Source: Paramacrobiotus metropolitanus (Eukaryota > Tardigrada > Eutardigrada > Parachela > Macrobiotidae). Taken from it: 64,000 nucleotides of DNA. The translations under genes and the position numbers were made by a program. The notes under the pieces are model-generated. The model was not told the origin of the DNA, did not search any database, and saw only the letters and a list, made by a program, of their open reading frames with translations. Shown piece after piece: positions 1 through 11,612 of this stretch (position 1 is its first letter; the number at the start of each line of letters is the position of its first letter). Location of the stretch: contig NW_026570433.1 in NCBI RefSeq assembly GCF_019649055.1, forward strand, positions 1 to 64,000, in the 5' to 3' direction.

Positions 1-208
1 AAGAACCGAATCTCGTAAATCTGAGGAGCATTTACCATATGTTAGTACAAACTCTTTTATCAGTAACTCATATTAGATTACTACTAGCTGAAATTGTAAC
101 TCATTCACCATTAGCTTGAAAGGTAGCGTACATAAACTTACTGTTTGGTAAAACAACGGCCGACGTTGCAGCCACTGAAGCAGCGATGATGTAAAAATAA
201 AACCACAT
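1..208 (-). CDS. Bulb-type lectin paralog, 5' end only (partial)
   Basis: Exon 1 runs 208 to 142: 22 codons plus one base, starting MWFYFYIIAASVAATSAVV, a hydrophobic signal peptide, followed by a GTAAGT donor. The next exon appears to start at position 20 after a CAG acceptor and leaves the window at base 1. No lectin domain is visible here. The assignment rests on exon 1 having the same length (67 nt), the same phase and a closely similar sequence to exon 1 of the two lectin copies at 4306-4240 and 8056-7990, and on the second exon opening with the same NLRD-like residues as the middle copy. A secreted carbohydrate-binding protein is inferred. A 958-bp transposable element lies 46 bp upstream of the ATG. 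Confidence 0.6.
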
Positions 209-254
209 TTCGAGCGGTCGGAGGATTTCTTGTGCAAGAGAAATGTATTTAATA

Positions 255-1212
255 CCGGGTGGCTGAACAAAATGGCCGTCTCCTGTTTTCGTTTGTTTTT
301 CGCATACCCTTTGTCGCATCGTAAACTGTTTAGGCTCATTCGATAGAGAATTTTATTAGCCACAAAACGTAAAACGAGGTTTTTAAAAAAATTAAGCCGT
401 CTTCGTTTGCAATGATGCCAAATGAAACTGTCTGAAAATTGTTTGTGTCCCAGCTCGCAAAACATAAAATCTTGTGCCATTTCTTCCCCTTACGGACCTT
501 TTGAATATTTATAACTGTTTCATTTAGCAAAATACGTTTTCTTTCAATAGAAAAAAAGTCTTGGTCATGCTGCATACGCTGAACGAGTTATGCAGTCAAG
601 ACACATTGTGACTTTTTCGAAAAATGCCGGTTTTTTATTTAGTATTTTCGAGTATTTTCTGTTACAATTTTTGGCTGCATGACAGGTTGCACCAAAAAAT
701 GAAGATTTGACTTTAAAATGTAGCTGACACATTGCCCTTTCTGAAACAAAATTGAGTCGGGTAAGCTGTTAAAACGTTGCTTTGAAATTTGCTCTCAAAG
801 ACTTTGTTTGCCGGTTTCCCGGGAATTACTTGTGCAAAGTCTCAGTTCTTCAGCGCACTGGCCAAGCACGGTTGCTAGAATACTGCAATTCCTTACAGTA
901 AAAAAACGAGAAACAACTTCCCTACCAGAAAAAATGAAATAAGCTACATTAATGTCGTTAGTTGAATAGCAAGAGTTTTTAATTTAGAAACGGGTAATTT
1001 CAGATTTTCGCTTCCAGGACATCATCCAAACCCAGCCAGTTTTACAAAACAATTCATAAAAAATTTCAGCCTTATGGAAATTTTGATTTAACTTAACTTT
1101 TTAATGTTAAAAGCATTGCTCTATCGAATGAAACTAAGATAACGTCAATTCAGTGTTAGACGGATCCAGCGCACCATGACAAAACAGACGGCCATTTTGT
1201 TCAGCCACCCGG
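255..1212 (-). mobile_element. 958-bp TA-flanked MITE, copy 1
   Basis: Non-autonomous DNA transposon with perfect 27-bp terminal inverted repeats beginning CCGGGTGGCTGAACAAAATG and a TA target duplication at 253-254 and 1213-1214, as for Tc1/mariner-type elements. A second copy of exactly the same length lies inverted at 46686-47643, roughly 90% identical where compared by eye. No transposase is encoded. It sits between the lectin ATG at 208 and that gene's duplicated upstream block at about 1376-1640. Confidence 0.9.
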
Positions 1213-1375
1213 TAGAATAAATCATAAATGGTACTTTTGCTAAATCAGGCAAGCAGAAATACTTATATACAATACCACCTTCATGATTCAATAGCTATAA
1301 CGTAATTTGAGTTTAGATAACAGTGATAAATATCGAATGAATACTATAAACCGGAATGTGGAAATGCTGTAACTA

Positions 1376-1640
1376 CGATGCGCGTGTTGCAAAGCAGACT
1401 ACTCTGTACAGTTCCGGCTCAGTTCTAACTGTACTGCCTGCCTGTACATGAGTACAGATATTAATCGTTCATCTCCAGCGCGTCATATGCCTATCAATTC
1501 CCCAAAATGTCAGTACGACTTACAATTGTTAGTCGTTCCTGCCCATTTGCACGTGTGGACGTTTCGGGCATCTGACGGAAGTTTTTTTGGATACAGTCAT
1601 CTCTTACAGAAAAACTGTAAAGTGTTTTAGTGGAAACTAG
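1376..1640 (-). promoter_or_regulatory. Duplicated upstream block of lectin copy 1
   Basis: This stretch shares short blocks with 4520-4740 and 8230-8500: a GTACAGTTCCGGCTC-like block, a CCCCAAAATGTC-like block and a T-run followed by GATACAGTCA. Each lies a few hundred bases upstream of a lectin signal exon once the MITE is discounted. It is most likely the duplicated promoter or 5' flank. From here to 2532 I see no gene. Confidence 0.4.
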
Positions 1641-2532
1641 TTTATAGTTCAGACGTCGACAGGCAACTGACTATTGACTAGAACCAACTATTGTCATAAC
1701 GCCACACTAAGGTGCAGCAGTTGTACAGAGTATTTGCACGTAATAAAGCTTCATAACAAAGTACTGATCCTTTAATAAAAGACCTTAATGAATTGGTATA
1801 CCATCAGCATCCTAGCGAAGGATACTATTCAAGGCAATGGCGCAGACAACAGTAATAACGATATAAGTATTTGATGTCAAACTACTAATTTTTTGCTAAA
1901 CTACTGTACACACGGTATGTTTAATTAAGGCTCGCACCTAAGACTGTGCTCGTATATACTTGTATTGTAAAATAAATTATTTGTATGCTAATTAATCACA
2001 AAAATAATCGTGAATTTGGTGTGAAACCAAAAATTATGGAAAATGCTGGGCGTTTATCTGAATTCCTTTGAGAAAAGATAAAGCGACATGTATATGTACG
2101 CTCGGCCGTGCTGTGGCGCGCCAATGGTTTTCTAAACATTTTTTTCTGTATTGTTTCATCGCAATACCGCTTTGATGACCTTTGAAGAGAGCGGCCTTTG
2201 AATATACGTAGAAATCCTAGTAAGACAGTGACCTTTCCCGTCACTGGCTTGTCCTTTTGGGATGCTACGCACTCATTAAATACGGCGACAAATAATGTGA
2301 AAAGTGATATGCAGGAGGCCCAGACATCTGCCAGAAACCAAGTACACCGGATGAAGGATATTATTTCTCGCACGCGCTCAACAGTACAGCCTTCCCTTGG
2401 TTTTTAATAATTTTATTTAGCATCTACAGTAGTTTGCGGTGTACACAACATGCAATTGGAAGTCGATATATAGACGGACACTTCTTCGCTCTCTGTTTGT
2501 ATTTTGACAGGAAATTCGTGTTAGCTCGCATA

Positions 2533-2729
2533 TAGGGGGGAAAACCATGTCAGTCGAACCAGTTCACGGCACTGCTGCCGTCACCCGGCTGGAGTTTGAC
2601 GTTACGGCAGTACATGCGGCTAAACCAGGCGCGGTACATAAGCACCATGTTTAGCCACAACGTAAAACTCCAGCCGGCTGACGGCAGCAGTACAGGGGAA
2701 TGGTTCGGCTAGACTGCTTTTTCCCCCTA
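2533..2729. mobile_element. 197-bp foldback MITE
   Basis: Two arms of about 75 bp (2533-2610 and 2655-2729) are inverted copies of each other, both starting TAGGGGG plus an A-run, around a short spacer. TA lies on both sides (2531-2532 and 2730-2731). It has no coding capacity. From 2730 to 3330 I see nothing else. Confidence 0.75.
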
Positions 2730-3329
2730 TATTAATATAATAAATACGGTAGATTTTTTTATCTAATTAGAAAGTCGTTCTGTGGAGGGCAAAGATTAAA
2801 AAAGGGATTGACGTGCGCACCGCACGGCACAAACGACATCCAGTGTTTCCCTTCTAGCGTTTTGATCGTCTTCAGCAGTCGTCAAGATTTTTTTGCCGAC
2901 GACATCCGGTTATGTATTATCTCGAAGCAAATGCCTTACTGTAGCTGCAGAGCGAACACCCTCAACAGATAACTGCCGAATTACCAGTGGGGAGCATTAT
3001 GCGAGAACATGAAGAAGCAAAGTTTGGATACGAGTAGTGCTTTTAGTCAGAACAACAGTAATCTGGGCAAAGCATAGCTAGTGTGTACTATCAGGTGGCT
3101 GCTGCCACCGCTCACGACAGAACACAACCCGGAAGTATCGACTTTATGGAGATACGGCACAAAAACCAAAACCAATCAACTGACAAGAAACGGATCCTGC
3201 AGCCAGCGCCTGTGTGCTGCAGATCCGGAAAAGCGATGCTGGTGGACACGGCTGTTTAAGATCCAAGCCGTAAAAAATTGCAGAACACTGTCAGCTTGAC
3301 TAGACAACTACAATTAACAATTTATCAAA

Positions 3330-4306
3330 GTTAATCAAGTGATTCGCTTGACTGCCAGTAACATCCACGAGAGCCACATAGATAAAGAAAATCATCGTCG
3401 TATAGACGCAGTTCCCACTCGTCATAGGTCAGAACATTTTTTATGGAGGAACCAAGGGCGCGATTATCGATGCTGTACGCCACTAGATTCCCGTCCTGCT
3501 GCGGTCGGACGCTGTTGATGCGTTCCTATGTCGCCGCCTTGAAACTTATTCGATTGTCTTGCCGGCGCACTACCATTAATTGCCTGTTGAAACGGGATGG
3601 TCCCAACGTGAATTTGCTGTTTGGAGAACTGTACAAAGTATCCAGATCCATACTGTTTCCCATTTCGACAAGAATTGAAAATGCAAATTAAAATTCCAAT
3701 TAATATTACATAAGAGGTCTTCGTAAGACCAAACAACTTGTCTTAGTAATCGTACGATTCTGATGGAGCAAGATTGACCGGACCACCGCACTGCCAGCCT
3801 TGGGATCCGGAAGAGCGAGAGGATCGCCAATAGACTCCTTTATTGTTAAACAAATAGTAACCTAGATGCGACAGCAGCAGTCTCGATTCGCCGTATCACC
3901 AGGTTTCGGTAAACCAGTAAGATGTCTCGATGCTGTCACCGGTCCCCCACGATCCGACGATAAAATGGCCATCGCTACCGAGTACGCGCGTAAAGGAGGA
4001 ATCCAACTAATTACAATCAACCGGCTGTTCACCAACCGTTTCATGCGAATGGGGGATTTTTAACTGAAGTTGTAGGTCACGAAAAGCCGCTGCAATCGAG
4101 TCGAGATCAGTGAGCCACGGCGGTGCCCCGGTATTCACGCTTCTTGCGCGAGTAAAATCCCGTAAATCTAAGAAAGAAGCAAAACGGGGTGCTTTTAACT
4201 ATTTTCGGCATCAATTTTGTGGTCAAGTTGGACACTTACTGCTTGGTAAGGCAGCGGTTAGCGTGGCAACTGCATAAGCAGCAATAATACAGAAGTAAAG
4301 CCACAT
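3330..4306 (-). pseudogene. Bulb-type lectin pseudogene (middle copy)
   Basis: Exon 1 (4306-4240) is an intact signal-peptide exon with a good donor. Exon 2 starts near 4167. Two lectin domains follow, clearly homologous to the intact neighbour at 6345-8056, including a QQDGNLVAY match to the QxDxNxVxY mannose-binding motif in domain 2. The reading frame is broken by at least three in-frame stops relative to the neighbour: a TAG where domain 1 begins to align (about 4008), a TGA replacing a Gly after the SYWFTETW segment (about 3903), and a TAG at 3528-3526 replacing a Gln in domain 2. One Trp-region residue is also deleted in domain 2. The first half of domain 1 is no longer recognisable. 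It is a dead tandem duplicate. Confidence 0.85.
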
Positions 4307-4519
4307 TTTGCACAATCAGTTGGTTTTGCTCTTATTAGAACGTGATTGACCTTAATGAGTTAATGTAACTTGTTTTGAAGCAAAAACCGCGAACAGCTTT
4401 ATTTATATGCATCGGTGTCTAGTACATACCCGCAGATCGATACATACTCGAGCATAACTCGAGTCTCGATAGCGTTGATAAATATCGAAGGAATAATCTT
4501 GATTGCTGATATCTGCCAT

Positions 4520-4740
4520 TTTATGTGGTACACTGCACATGTACAAAGCGTCATTCGGTTCCGGCTTTGTTTTAGCAGTGCATGCGTTCTAATCGTTCAA
4601 TCTTCTGGCTCGTCACTGTTTTATCCGTTCCCCGAAATACCAGCTACTTCTTACCGATCCCGACGCGTGGACGTCTTACGACGTCTGACGGACTTTTTTT
4701 ATAGTTACAGTCAGTGTTTCAGGAAAACTGGATCATTTCA
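4520..4740 (-). promoter_or_regulatory. Duplicated upstream block of lectin pseudogene
   Basis: This is the counterpart of the blocks at 1376-1640 and 8230-8500: a TTCCGGCTTTGTT stretch, CCCCGAAAT, and a T-run followed by TAGTTACAGTCA. It lies upstream of the pseudogene's signal exon. Confidence 0.4.
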
Positions 4741-5005
4741 GAATAACCCGGTAAATGTGTTCGGGAATTTTGTAGGATCAATCGTTCAAAAGCCGACGGG
4801 CATGTGACTGCCACGCATGACAACTGATTCGAACATAATATTATTGTTATACCAGAGAGTTCGTGTATGGGAAAATAGCGCTTGCTGGTTGCACTGGGAA
4901 AATATGTGTTGGTGTATGCGGGCAGTGCACACTTTGCAAGCTCTTTTTTCTTGTACTCGAACATTGTGATATAACTTCATTACGAAGATTACTTCAGTGC
5001 AGTTA

Positions 5006-5147
5006 CGGTAGTGACGCGAAATTAAGTGGCAGAGAAATCCCCTGGACCGCCCTCACTAGGCGTCGGCTTCATTGATGTCAAAGGAACCGACAGCTAGTGC
5101 GGGTGGTCCTGGCGATTTCTTTGTCCCTTAATTTCGCGTCACCACAG
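5006..5147. mobile_element. 142-bp foldback MITE
   Basis: Arms of about 53-57 bp are inverted copies (both contain GTGACGCGAAATTAAG) around a spacer of about 34 bp. TA occurs at 5004-5005 and 5148-5149. It is a non-coding MITE. From 5150 to 6344 there is no convincing gene or RNA. The small reading frames there lack homology or codon bias. Confidence 0.75.
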
Positions 5148-6344
5148 TACAAAAGCGCAGTTGTACTGGCAACAGTTGTAAATTTATGTGGCCCCTCACA
5201 ACCCTCACGACACTTTCGGTACAGGGTTATTTTCAAGGCTCCGAGACATTCAGGGATAAGAAATATTGCTCGTGGGGACAGTTACGCCTCCAGGAGCCCA
5301 AACATACTCCCGGGCGGAGTATTGTATTAAACGTAAACATCTACAGATGGACAGAGAACATTGTACAGAGTACTATACTCAGTACTGTACGGTTTACGGC
5401 ATAGTTTATTAGTAGAGTTTATCCATACCTGCTAATGCAGCAACAGATGCACAACGCAACACGGTTAGCAACTTAGCATTGCTTATCAGTGAAATATGGA
5501 ATGACCTTTATGTAGCAATCGAGCAGCAGCAGCGTCTTAACGAACGTCGACAAATTCTATCGCGAAAAAAACGTTTGGAACTTTGCAACGTTTCTAGGCT
5601 CAATAACAAGCGTTATTCTCTGTAAATTTGATTGCAAGGAGATCTAAATGATACTTTTTGTGGCTCAGAACATACTTTCACATGGTGACGGAAGTTAATA
5701 GTGTTCTTGTAAAGATGCTGAAGGAAAAAGAACCGAATCTGACGGAACCCGATAAAGTAATTATTATTATGTATTTCCCACACATGCATCTCTCGCCTCA
5801 TATCTAGCTTCTTATGAGTTTTACCTAATATTAATTTGATGGAAATATTGTTATGATTCACGTAATAAATAATTTTCTGTAATGATATCAGGTGAAAAAA
5901 ATAAAGTTCATGCCCTTTTTTTGCGCTGGACATAGGATTATAATCTTTTGCCGAATTACAGTATTCAGCTATTTATGGAGACATGAATCAGATGATAGCC
6001 AAAGCAAGCTGGCTGATATACAACAGCCGCATTGCGAACGTTTTGGAAATGTGGCTGTTGACCGCTAGAGCAGTTGCAGGTAGGTGATAGCTGGAGCAAG
6101 ATACAAGCGGCTTTTAATAGTGCCATATCTTCCTGGACTCCATCAAACATCACCGCGCAAAAAAATAGATTGAATTGTAAAAACAACCAATCAATCTTTA
6201 CTTAGTTACAATAACGATCGACGTTGCAAAAAAGCACAGACTTCGTAAACTAGATTTGCTGAAATAAAACCAAGACAGAAACAGGCACAAGACACGAAAT
6301 CATGTTTTTCGCCAATAATATTCTTTTATAATTTGGTTTCAGTG

Positions 6345-8056
6345 CTATCCAATATTTCTGAGCAGAAAACTTAAGCGTTTATCAATGTTCGCGTTTACAA
6401 CATCAAGAAATCCGCTTGACTGCCAATAACATCCGCGGTTGTCACACAGATAGAGGAAACCATCATCGTACAGCCGCAACTCGGGATTTTCGTACTCGTA
6501 GTTCGGTGCGTTCGTTATGGAGGACCACAGCGGCTGATTTTCCAAGCTGTATATGACGAGATTCCCGTCTTCCTGCAGTCGAATGTGGCTAATGTTTTTC
6601 TGTGCGGCAGCCTTAAAAGTAATTCGACTATCCTGTCCGCGCCACACCACCAGTTGCTGTTTGTTGTAACGGGATAATGCCAAGCTAAATTTTCTATTAG
6701 GAGAGTCGTGTGAAATATTTAATTCCATATCATTTCCCACTTTGACTATCACTGAAGAGCAGAAAAACAGATTTTAATAGATGACGGAGTGACTTAAACT
6801 TTAAAGTCCTTTCGTTTGTTAGATTAATAGTATCGCCATATTTCGTAGCTTACCTCGGTAATGGAGCGATTCTGCTGGAACAATGCTGACCCACCCACCA
6901 CACTGCCAACTTTCAGTGCCCGTGGACCGTGAGGAGCGCCAGTAGCATCCTTTCTCATCGTTACAGAGGTAGAAGTAGCCCTGATCCGACAGCAGGAGTC
7001 TCGATTCGCCATACCCCCAGGTTTCGGTGGACCAGTAGGATCTCTCGAGATGGTCGCTGTTATTGCCCCATGACCCGAGGACAAAATGTCCATCACTATT
7101 CAGTACGGCGCGTAGCGGAGGCAGTCCAACCGTCTCCGAGGCCCACACCGCACGCCCATCGCATTTCCGGTACAGGACTAGATTCTGGTCGGTCTGCAGG
7201 ATTAATCGGTACGTTCGTGATGGAGAATAGTAGCTTGTGTTAGCCGCAAGGAATTGACCGGCTCGTAGTATCACTGCAGAAACCGATCGATCTGTTATAT
7301 GGATAGCTGCACTGGTAAGAACTGGTATCGTAGCGTTCTGACTTACCGCTGCCATTGCCCCACTGCTGATTCAGTGTTTCGTTTTTGCCAATTGCAGCGT
7401 TGGCCGGCTGCCTAGGCGATTTCACCTCTGAGGTTGGAACAATCACTGTGTGTTCCGTCACATTGCTCGTTGTATTATTTTCCGCTGGCTTCCCAGTTCT
7501 GCTTAGCTCTGCAGTGCGGGTCGCGGCGGTTTCCTGATCTTCTAAACCAACAGCAACGGAGCATTTTGCTTTGGTAAACTCATTATACAATTTCCTTGCA
7601 CTCGTATTCTTGACACTTACCAAACTGTGCAACTTGTTTCTTTTTCCTCTCATTGGATGCATTGTTGTTGAGCCAAAGCGGTTCGTCCTGAACGCTCGTC
7701 GTTTCCGCTTCTGGCAGCGGCTATTTTACAGGCAAAACCAAGCGACGACAAAACGATTAACTGCTCAATTTAAACATGGTATTCTTACCAACAGTTCGGT
7801 GTCACCATTTTCTTCTTCCATCAATTCACTGTCATAGCGCAGCGGTTTTTCCTGTCGATATCTGCTCCCGCAAGAATGTTACGATAATTATTACTCGTAC
7901 CTTGCCAACTTAACAAAATATTCAAATGCACTATATTAACTAGATTAATTCTTCTCGAAGGTTAGCAGACTTTGTTTTTACACACTTACTGTTTGGTATA
8001 GCAACTGCTGATACGACAGCCGCACAAATAGCGAGGATTCCGAAAGCAAGCCACAT
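6345..8056 (-). CDS. Secreted two-domain bulb-type lectin
   Basis: Six exons: 8056-7990, 7861-7789, 7720-7621, 7541-7347, 7273-6854, 6751-6345, giving about 420 residues. Exon 1 is a signal peptide (MWLAFGILAICAAVVSAVA). Exons 2-4 encode a Ser/Thr/Asn-rich spacer. Exon 5 holds lectin domain 1 with LQTDQNLVLY and exon 6 domain 2 with LQEDGNLVIY; both match the QxDxNxVxY mannose-binding signature of bulb-type (B_lectin) domains. Each domain ends with a paired-Cys YLCxxxGCYW segment. It is probably a secreted mannose-type lectin. Phases agree across exons 2-6, but exon 1 ends in phase 1 and exon 2 is open only if entered in phase 2, so a one-base indel in exon 2 (an A5 run lies there), a sequence error or a different exon 2 must be assumed. 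Confidence 0.8.
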
Positions 8057-8229
8057 TGCGAATGGTCGCACGAAATTGATTCAAGAATGATTAGTCCAAT
8101 ACTACCTAATTTTCCTCGATTAACAAGAACAACTTTTATATGTGTTTTCCGTACATGCTGTGTACGGAGAGCGCAATTTGATTGCCGATAGGCATGAATA
8201 TGATCATGATTAATATCAGATTAACGATC

Positions 8230-8500
8230 TTGATGACAAATACTTCGTAGTTGATACACAGTGCACATTTGCAAAAGCGGAATATCTGTACAGTTCCGGC
8301 TTCGCTCTAGCATTGCACGGCGGTACGCATATTATTGGCACAATACGTTAAAAATGCGTCATATGTAGTGGTTGTTTCCCGAAATGTCAAACGTTCGTAA
8401 ATGTGTGAACTTCTTAATGCGTCTGGTGTATACATTTTCGGATACAGTCATATTGTTTCCAGGAACGTTTCATAAGAATTTTGAAAATGGCCGGCAGCCG
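8230..8500 (-). promoter_or_regulatory. Duplicated upstream block of intact lectin gene
   Basis: Contains GTACAGTTCCGGCTTC, CCCGAAATGTCAAACG and TCGGATACAGTCAT, shared with the flanks of the other two lectin copies. It is the likely promoter-proximal region. From 8500 to 9370 I see no gene. Confidence 0.4.
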
Positions 8501-9580
8501 GGTCCAGTAATTTTTCAAAGCCCAAATGCCGGTAGGGGATTGACTATCTGATTATCCTCACGCTTGACTGCGGCATAGCCGCTGCTATCAATAATGAATA
8601 AAGTAACACCAGTAACGGTTGTTAATCGTAGCATCTGCGTAGAGCAAATTTTCATGCCGGTGTACAATTGAAAATTGTGCAGCTAATACACTGATTTGTG
8701 GGACTACGTTTAGTCGTACTGTACTATTATCACACTACATACACTCTTCGTGGCGCCGCCACGGTGGCGGCAGACAAAAGTTTCCGAAAGCTTACACAAA
8801 CACCTACCGAGTAGCGTTTTCTGCTTGGTTAAGAGCATTATTTATTACCTAGACAATTTTTGGAGTTGGGAATAAATAAGCGAAGCTCGCCTGTATAAGT
8901 ATCAACTATCAAGTACTTGATCTGAATAAAGCACATCGGATGACTGTGATGCTCGTCCGTATGCAGCACTGTAATTCTTTTGGCAATACAGAAATTTATC
9001 GCTCGGATAAAACATAACACTTTACAAATACAAAGTGTTATATTGTACTGAAAATGATGGATGAGTAAAGTGCCGTAATTTGAATGGCGAATACGTAACA
9101 ACAATTAAAAACATCATGATTATTTCAGTTATGCGTTGCAGTTTGCAGATCACGATAGTGCTTCATTTATTCGTGACTGAACCGTGAGCTGATGAGACCT
9201 ACAGCGAAATCAACGTCTCCCATTTCGCAACACAAACATGACAAGGCATCGGTTTACGTTACACCACGAAACCTTAACGGGATGGCCGAGTTGTTTACAT
9301 TGTAAAACCAAGTAGGAACAAGTTAACCATATTTTGAATCCCGGGGTCAAAACAAAACACTTTTATGGACAGTGAATTTTCCTTTGATCGTGTTGGCAGA
9401 TGAGTTTTATACTCGACTGAGCCGTTTCATTACAACTACGCGTAAACGTACATTCCGTCGCATAGTACTGAAAACGTTACTGTTAGTCACAATAGTTTTG
9501 ACAGCACTAATAATTTTGATATTATGTACGTATGTGTGTCATTCTACTGACGTAATAAATTTAATAATTGTAAGGTTAAA

Positions 9581-11171
9581 ATGCATGGGTTTGGCAAAAG
9601 CTTGACGGCGCCGACATCACTTATTACGGCCGTTTTAATCTGCATGTTTATTTTACTGCATCTCAGCGGTTACTTTCTCTGTCCAATCCAAACAGTTTCC
9701 AACAAGAACGTTTTAAATATATTGGTGACAGTGGCACTATGCAGCTACATCGCTGTGCAGATGACGGCCGACGCCATCTTCGTCAAATACTTTTGGGACA
9801 AATTCTCCAGCTTCTCCAGCATGGCTGACCTTTTGCTATCTATTCGCCACTACCTATACCATCCGTTAACGTTGGTCTACGTCTCATCGCTGTGGCGCGC
9901 TCACGGCTTTCTTCTGCAGCTGCACAGAACGGTACTGGTGACCTTTGGGCATGTGACAACGCTCGGTGATGGAATAATCTTGGCCGTCGTTGCTGTCTCA
10001 TTTCTGGCATCCTACCCGTTCTTCATGATGGCTACCAATCTGATGAGCGATTTAAAAGAAGTCGCTGAGATTCATGAGAAACCAATCACACCTGACGAAG
10101 AAAACTATGTATTACACACACATCTGTCGTTCCACATGCACAGCGCCCTAACGGTATTCCATATGATTGGATATTTTGGTCGAAAGGTTACCCAGTGCTT
10201 GCTGATTATATTTCCTTTATTAATCAGTATGTTATACCGACATTTGGTGCGAAAGATTGCTGAGTGCATTTTTCACGGAGAGAGGAAAACGGACGAGCAA
10301 GAAACCGCAGAATGGATAGCTAAACATAATGTACTTTGCCTGGCGATCAAGCAGTTCGATAGGTTCTTTCGCTGGACAAATGTGTTAGCCTATGTGGAAG
10401 TTTTGTCGGTATTGTTATCATATATTTATGGCGCCTGTAAGGATTTTCAAGCGCATAACCCTGTCAATATAGCGCAGACGGTGCGCATCTCAGTATCTAT
10501 GGCGCTGCTCCTGGCACATACTTTGGTTCTCATCTACCTCACCGAAAAGGTCACAATTCGGAACATTTTATTTTTACTTATTTAAATAACCTTGTTGCTT
10601 TTCTGCAGTATTACTGCCACTTTATCGCAGTGTTATGAGTGCATACCAATCATTTTTCCAAATTGGCATTTGTTTTTTACGGTTTTAACAGCTCATCGTA
10701 ACGGCTTAGTTGGTTGTTTTTTTGGAATGCAAATTTTCTGTGCGTATTGCTCTCGCATGGATATGTGATACTCACAACAGAGGTAATATTATTTTTGGGT
10801 TTTGTAGAAATCCGAGACAGTTCAGCTGTTCCAGCACACGCTTATTGTCAGTGACCTGTCACCATCCGGCAAACAACGCTTGGTTCACTACCTCAGCGCT
10901 TTGAAAGTGATGAATCCAGGCATCACAATGGCAGGCATGGAAATTACCCGCGAAGTGGGCGTTGCGGTACGCGACACTTCATTTTTATGTTTAGAAAAAT
11001 TTAGTACATGTCTTGCTTTTGTAGGTGGCGGTGGCAGTACTTGGATACACTATTATTTTCGCTGAACTGAGCGAGCGCAATGCAATGTCCAAGAGCAACT
11101 GGATTGCAACTATGTCTGGGACAAACTGCAGCGAAGTATTTGAACAATACAACAAATGTATGCTTGGATAG
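9581..11171 (+). CDS. Gustatory-receptor-like 7-TM chemoreceptor
   Basis: Three exons, all phase 0: 9581-10549, 10808-10966, 11025-11171 (424 residues from the ATG at 9581). Hydrophobic segments lie near residues 5-27, 42-65, 85-105, 127-150, 195-220, 265-285 and 298-320. A last one crosses the final splice junction and ends in LGYTIIFAEL, where insect gustatory receptors carry their C-terminal TYxxxxxQF motif. Length, even spacing of helices and the short C-terminal exons fit the Gr/GRL family of ligand-gated channels; family membership is inferred from topology and the terminal motif. An open stretch at 9372-9605 with one more hydrophobic segment overlaps the start and could be an extra 5' exon, but no phase-compatible splice was found. 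Confidence 0.65.
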
Positions 11172-11612
11172 CGGCTGCGTACAATGTCTTGAAGAATAAT
11201 ATTAAACGAATCTAATAAAAGTGTACGAAATCTTGAAACTGCAAATTCCAAACCGTAGAGGAATGATGTATGTACGAGAGGCGAATACTAGCTAGTGAAT
11301 GTGTGGTTTGTGTAAGTGTAGTATCGTCTTAATTCGTGACTCGAACCCGTAAAATTGCACCCCTGCTGACACTTTTTGTTAGGGAGATCTGAGTGGCGGT
11401 CACAAACCAATAACTACATAAAATGGTACGGTAGAATAAAGATGTAAGGAAATGTAAGATGGCTGGACGGAGTCACGGAGGTACATTTGGTCGGTTAGCC
11501 AGCCAGCGGTATGCAGGGTATTTGAGTTACAGTAAACAATAACTTTTATTGTAGTGCCTTTGCTATCCTGTCTGGAAGCTGCTGCTTTCACTTCATGCCT
11601 TGAGCCACATAG
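11172..11612. other. Intergenic, no feature seen
   Basis: Between the convergent ends of the chemoreceptor and the first astacin gene. It presumably holds both 3' UTRs. No repeats or RNA genes were recognised. Confidence 0.5.

Noticed and set aside
73-480. Open frame in the 958-bp MITE, also open at 47418-47708 in the other copy
   Set aside because: The two translations differ at about a dozen of 77 positions and most base differences change the residue, so there is no protein constraint. Each frame also runs through the TIR into unrelated flank.
1448-1630. 60-codon plus-strand frame
   Set aside because: It lies in the duplicated lectin upstream block; the equivalent sequence in the other two copies is not open.
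1996-2407. Overlapping open frames on both strands
   Set aside because: No homology, no splice partners and no codon bias. They look like chance frames.
9372-9605. Possible first exon of the chemoreceptor
   Set aside because: It has a hydrophobic segment, but no donor and acceptor pair gives a phase-compatible join; left as a possibility in the gene entry only.
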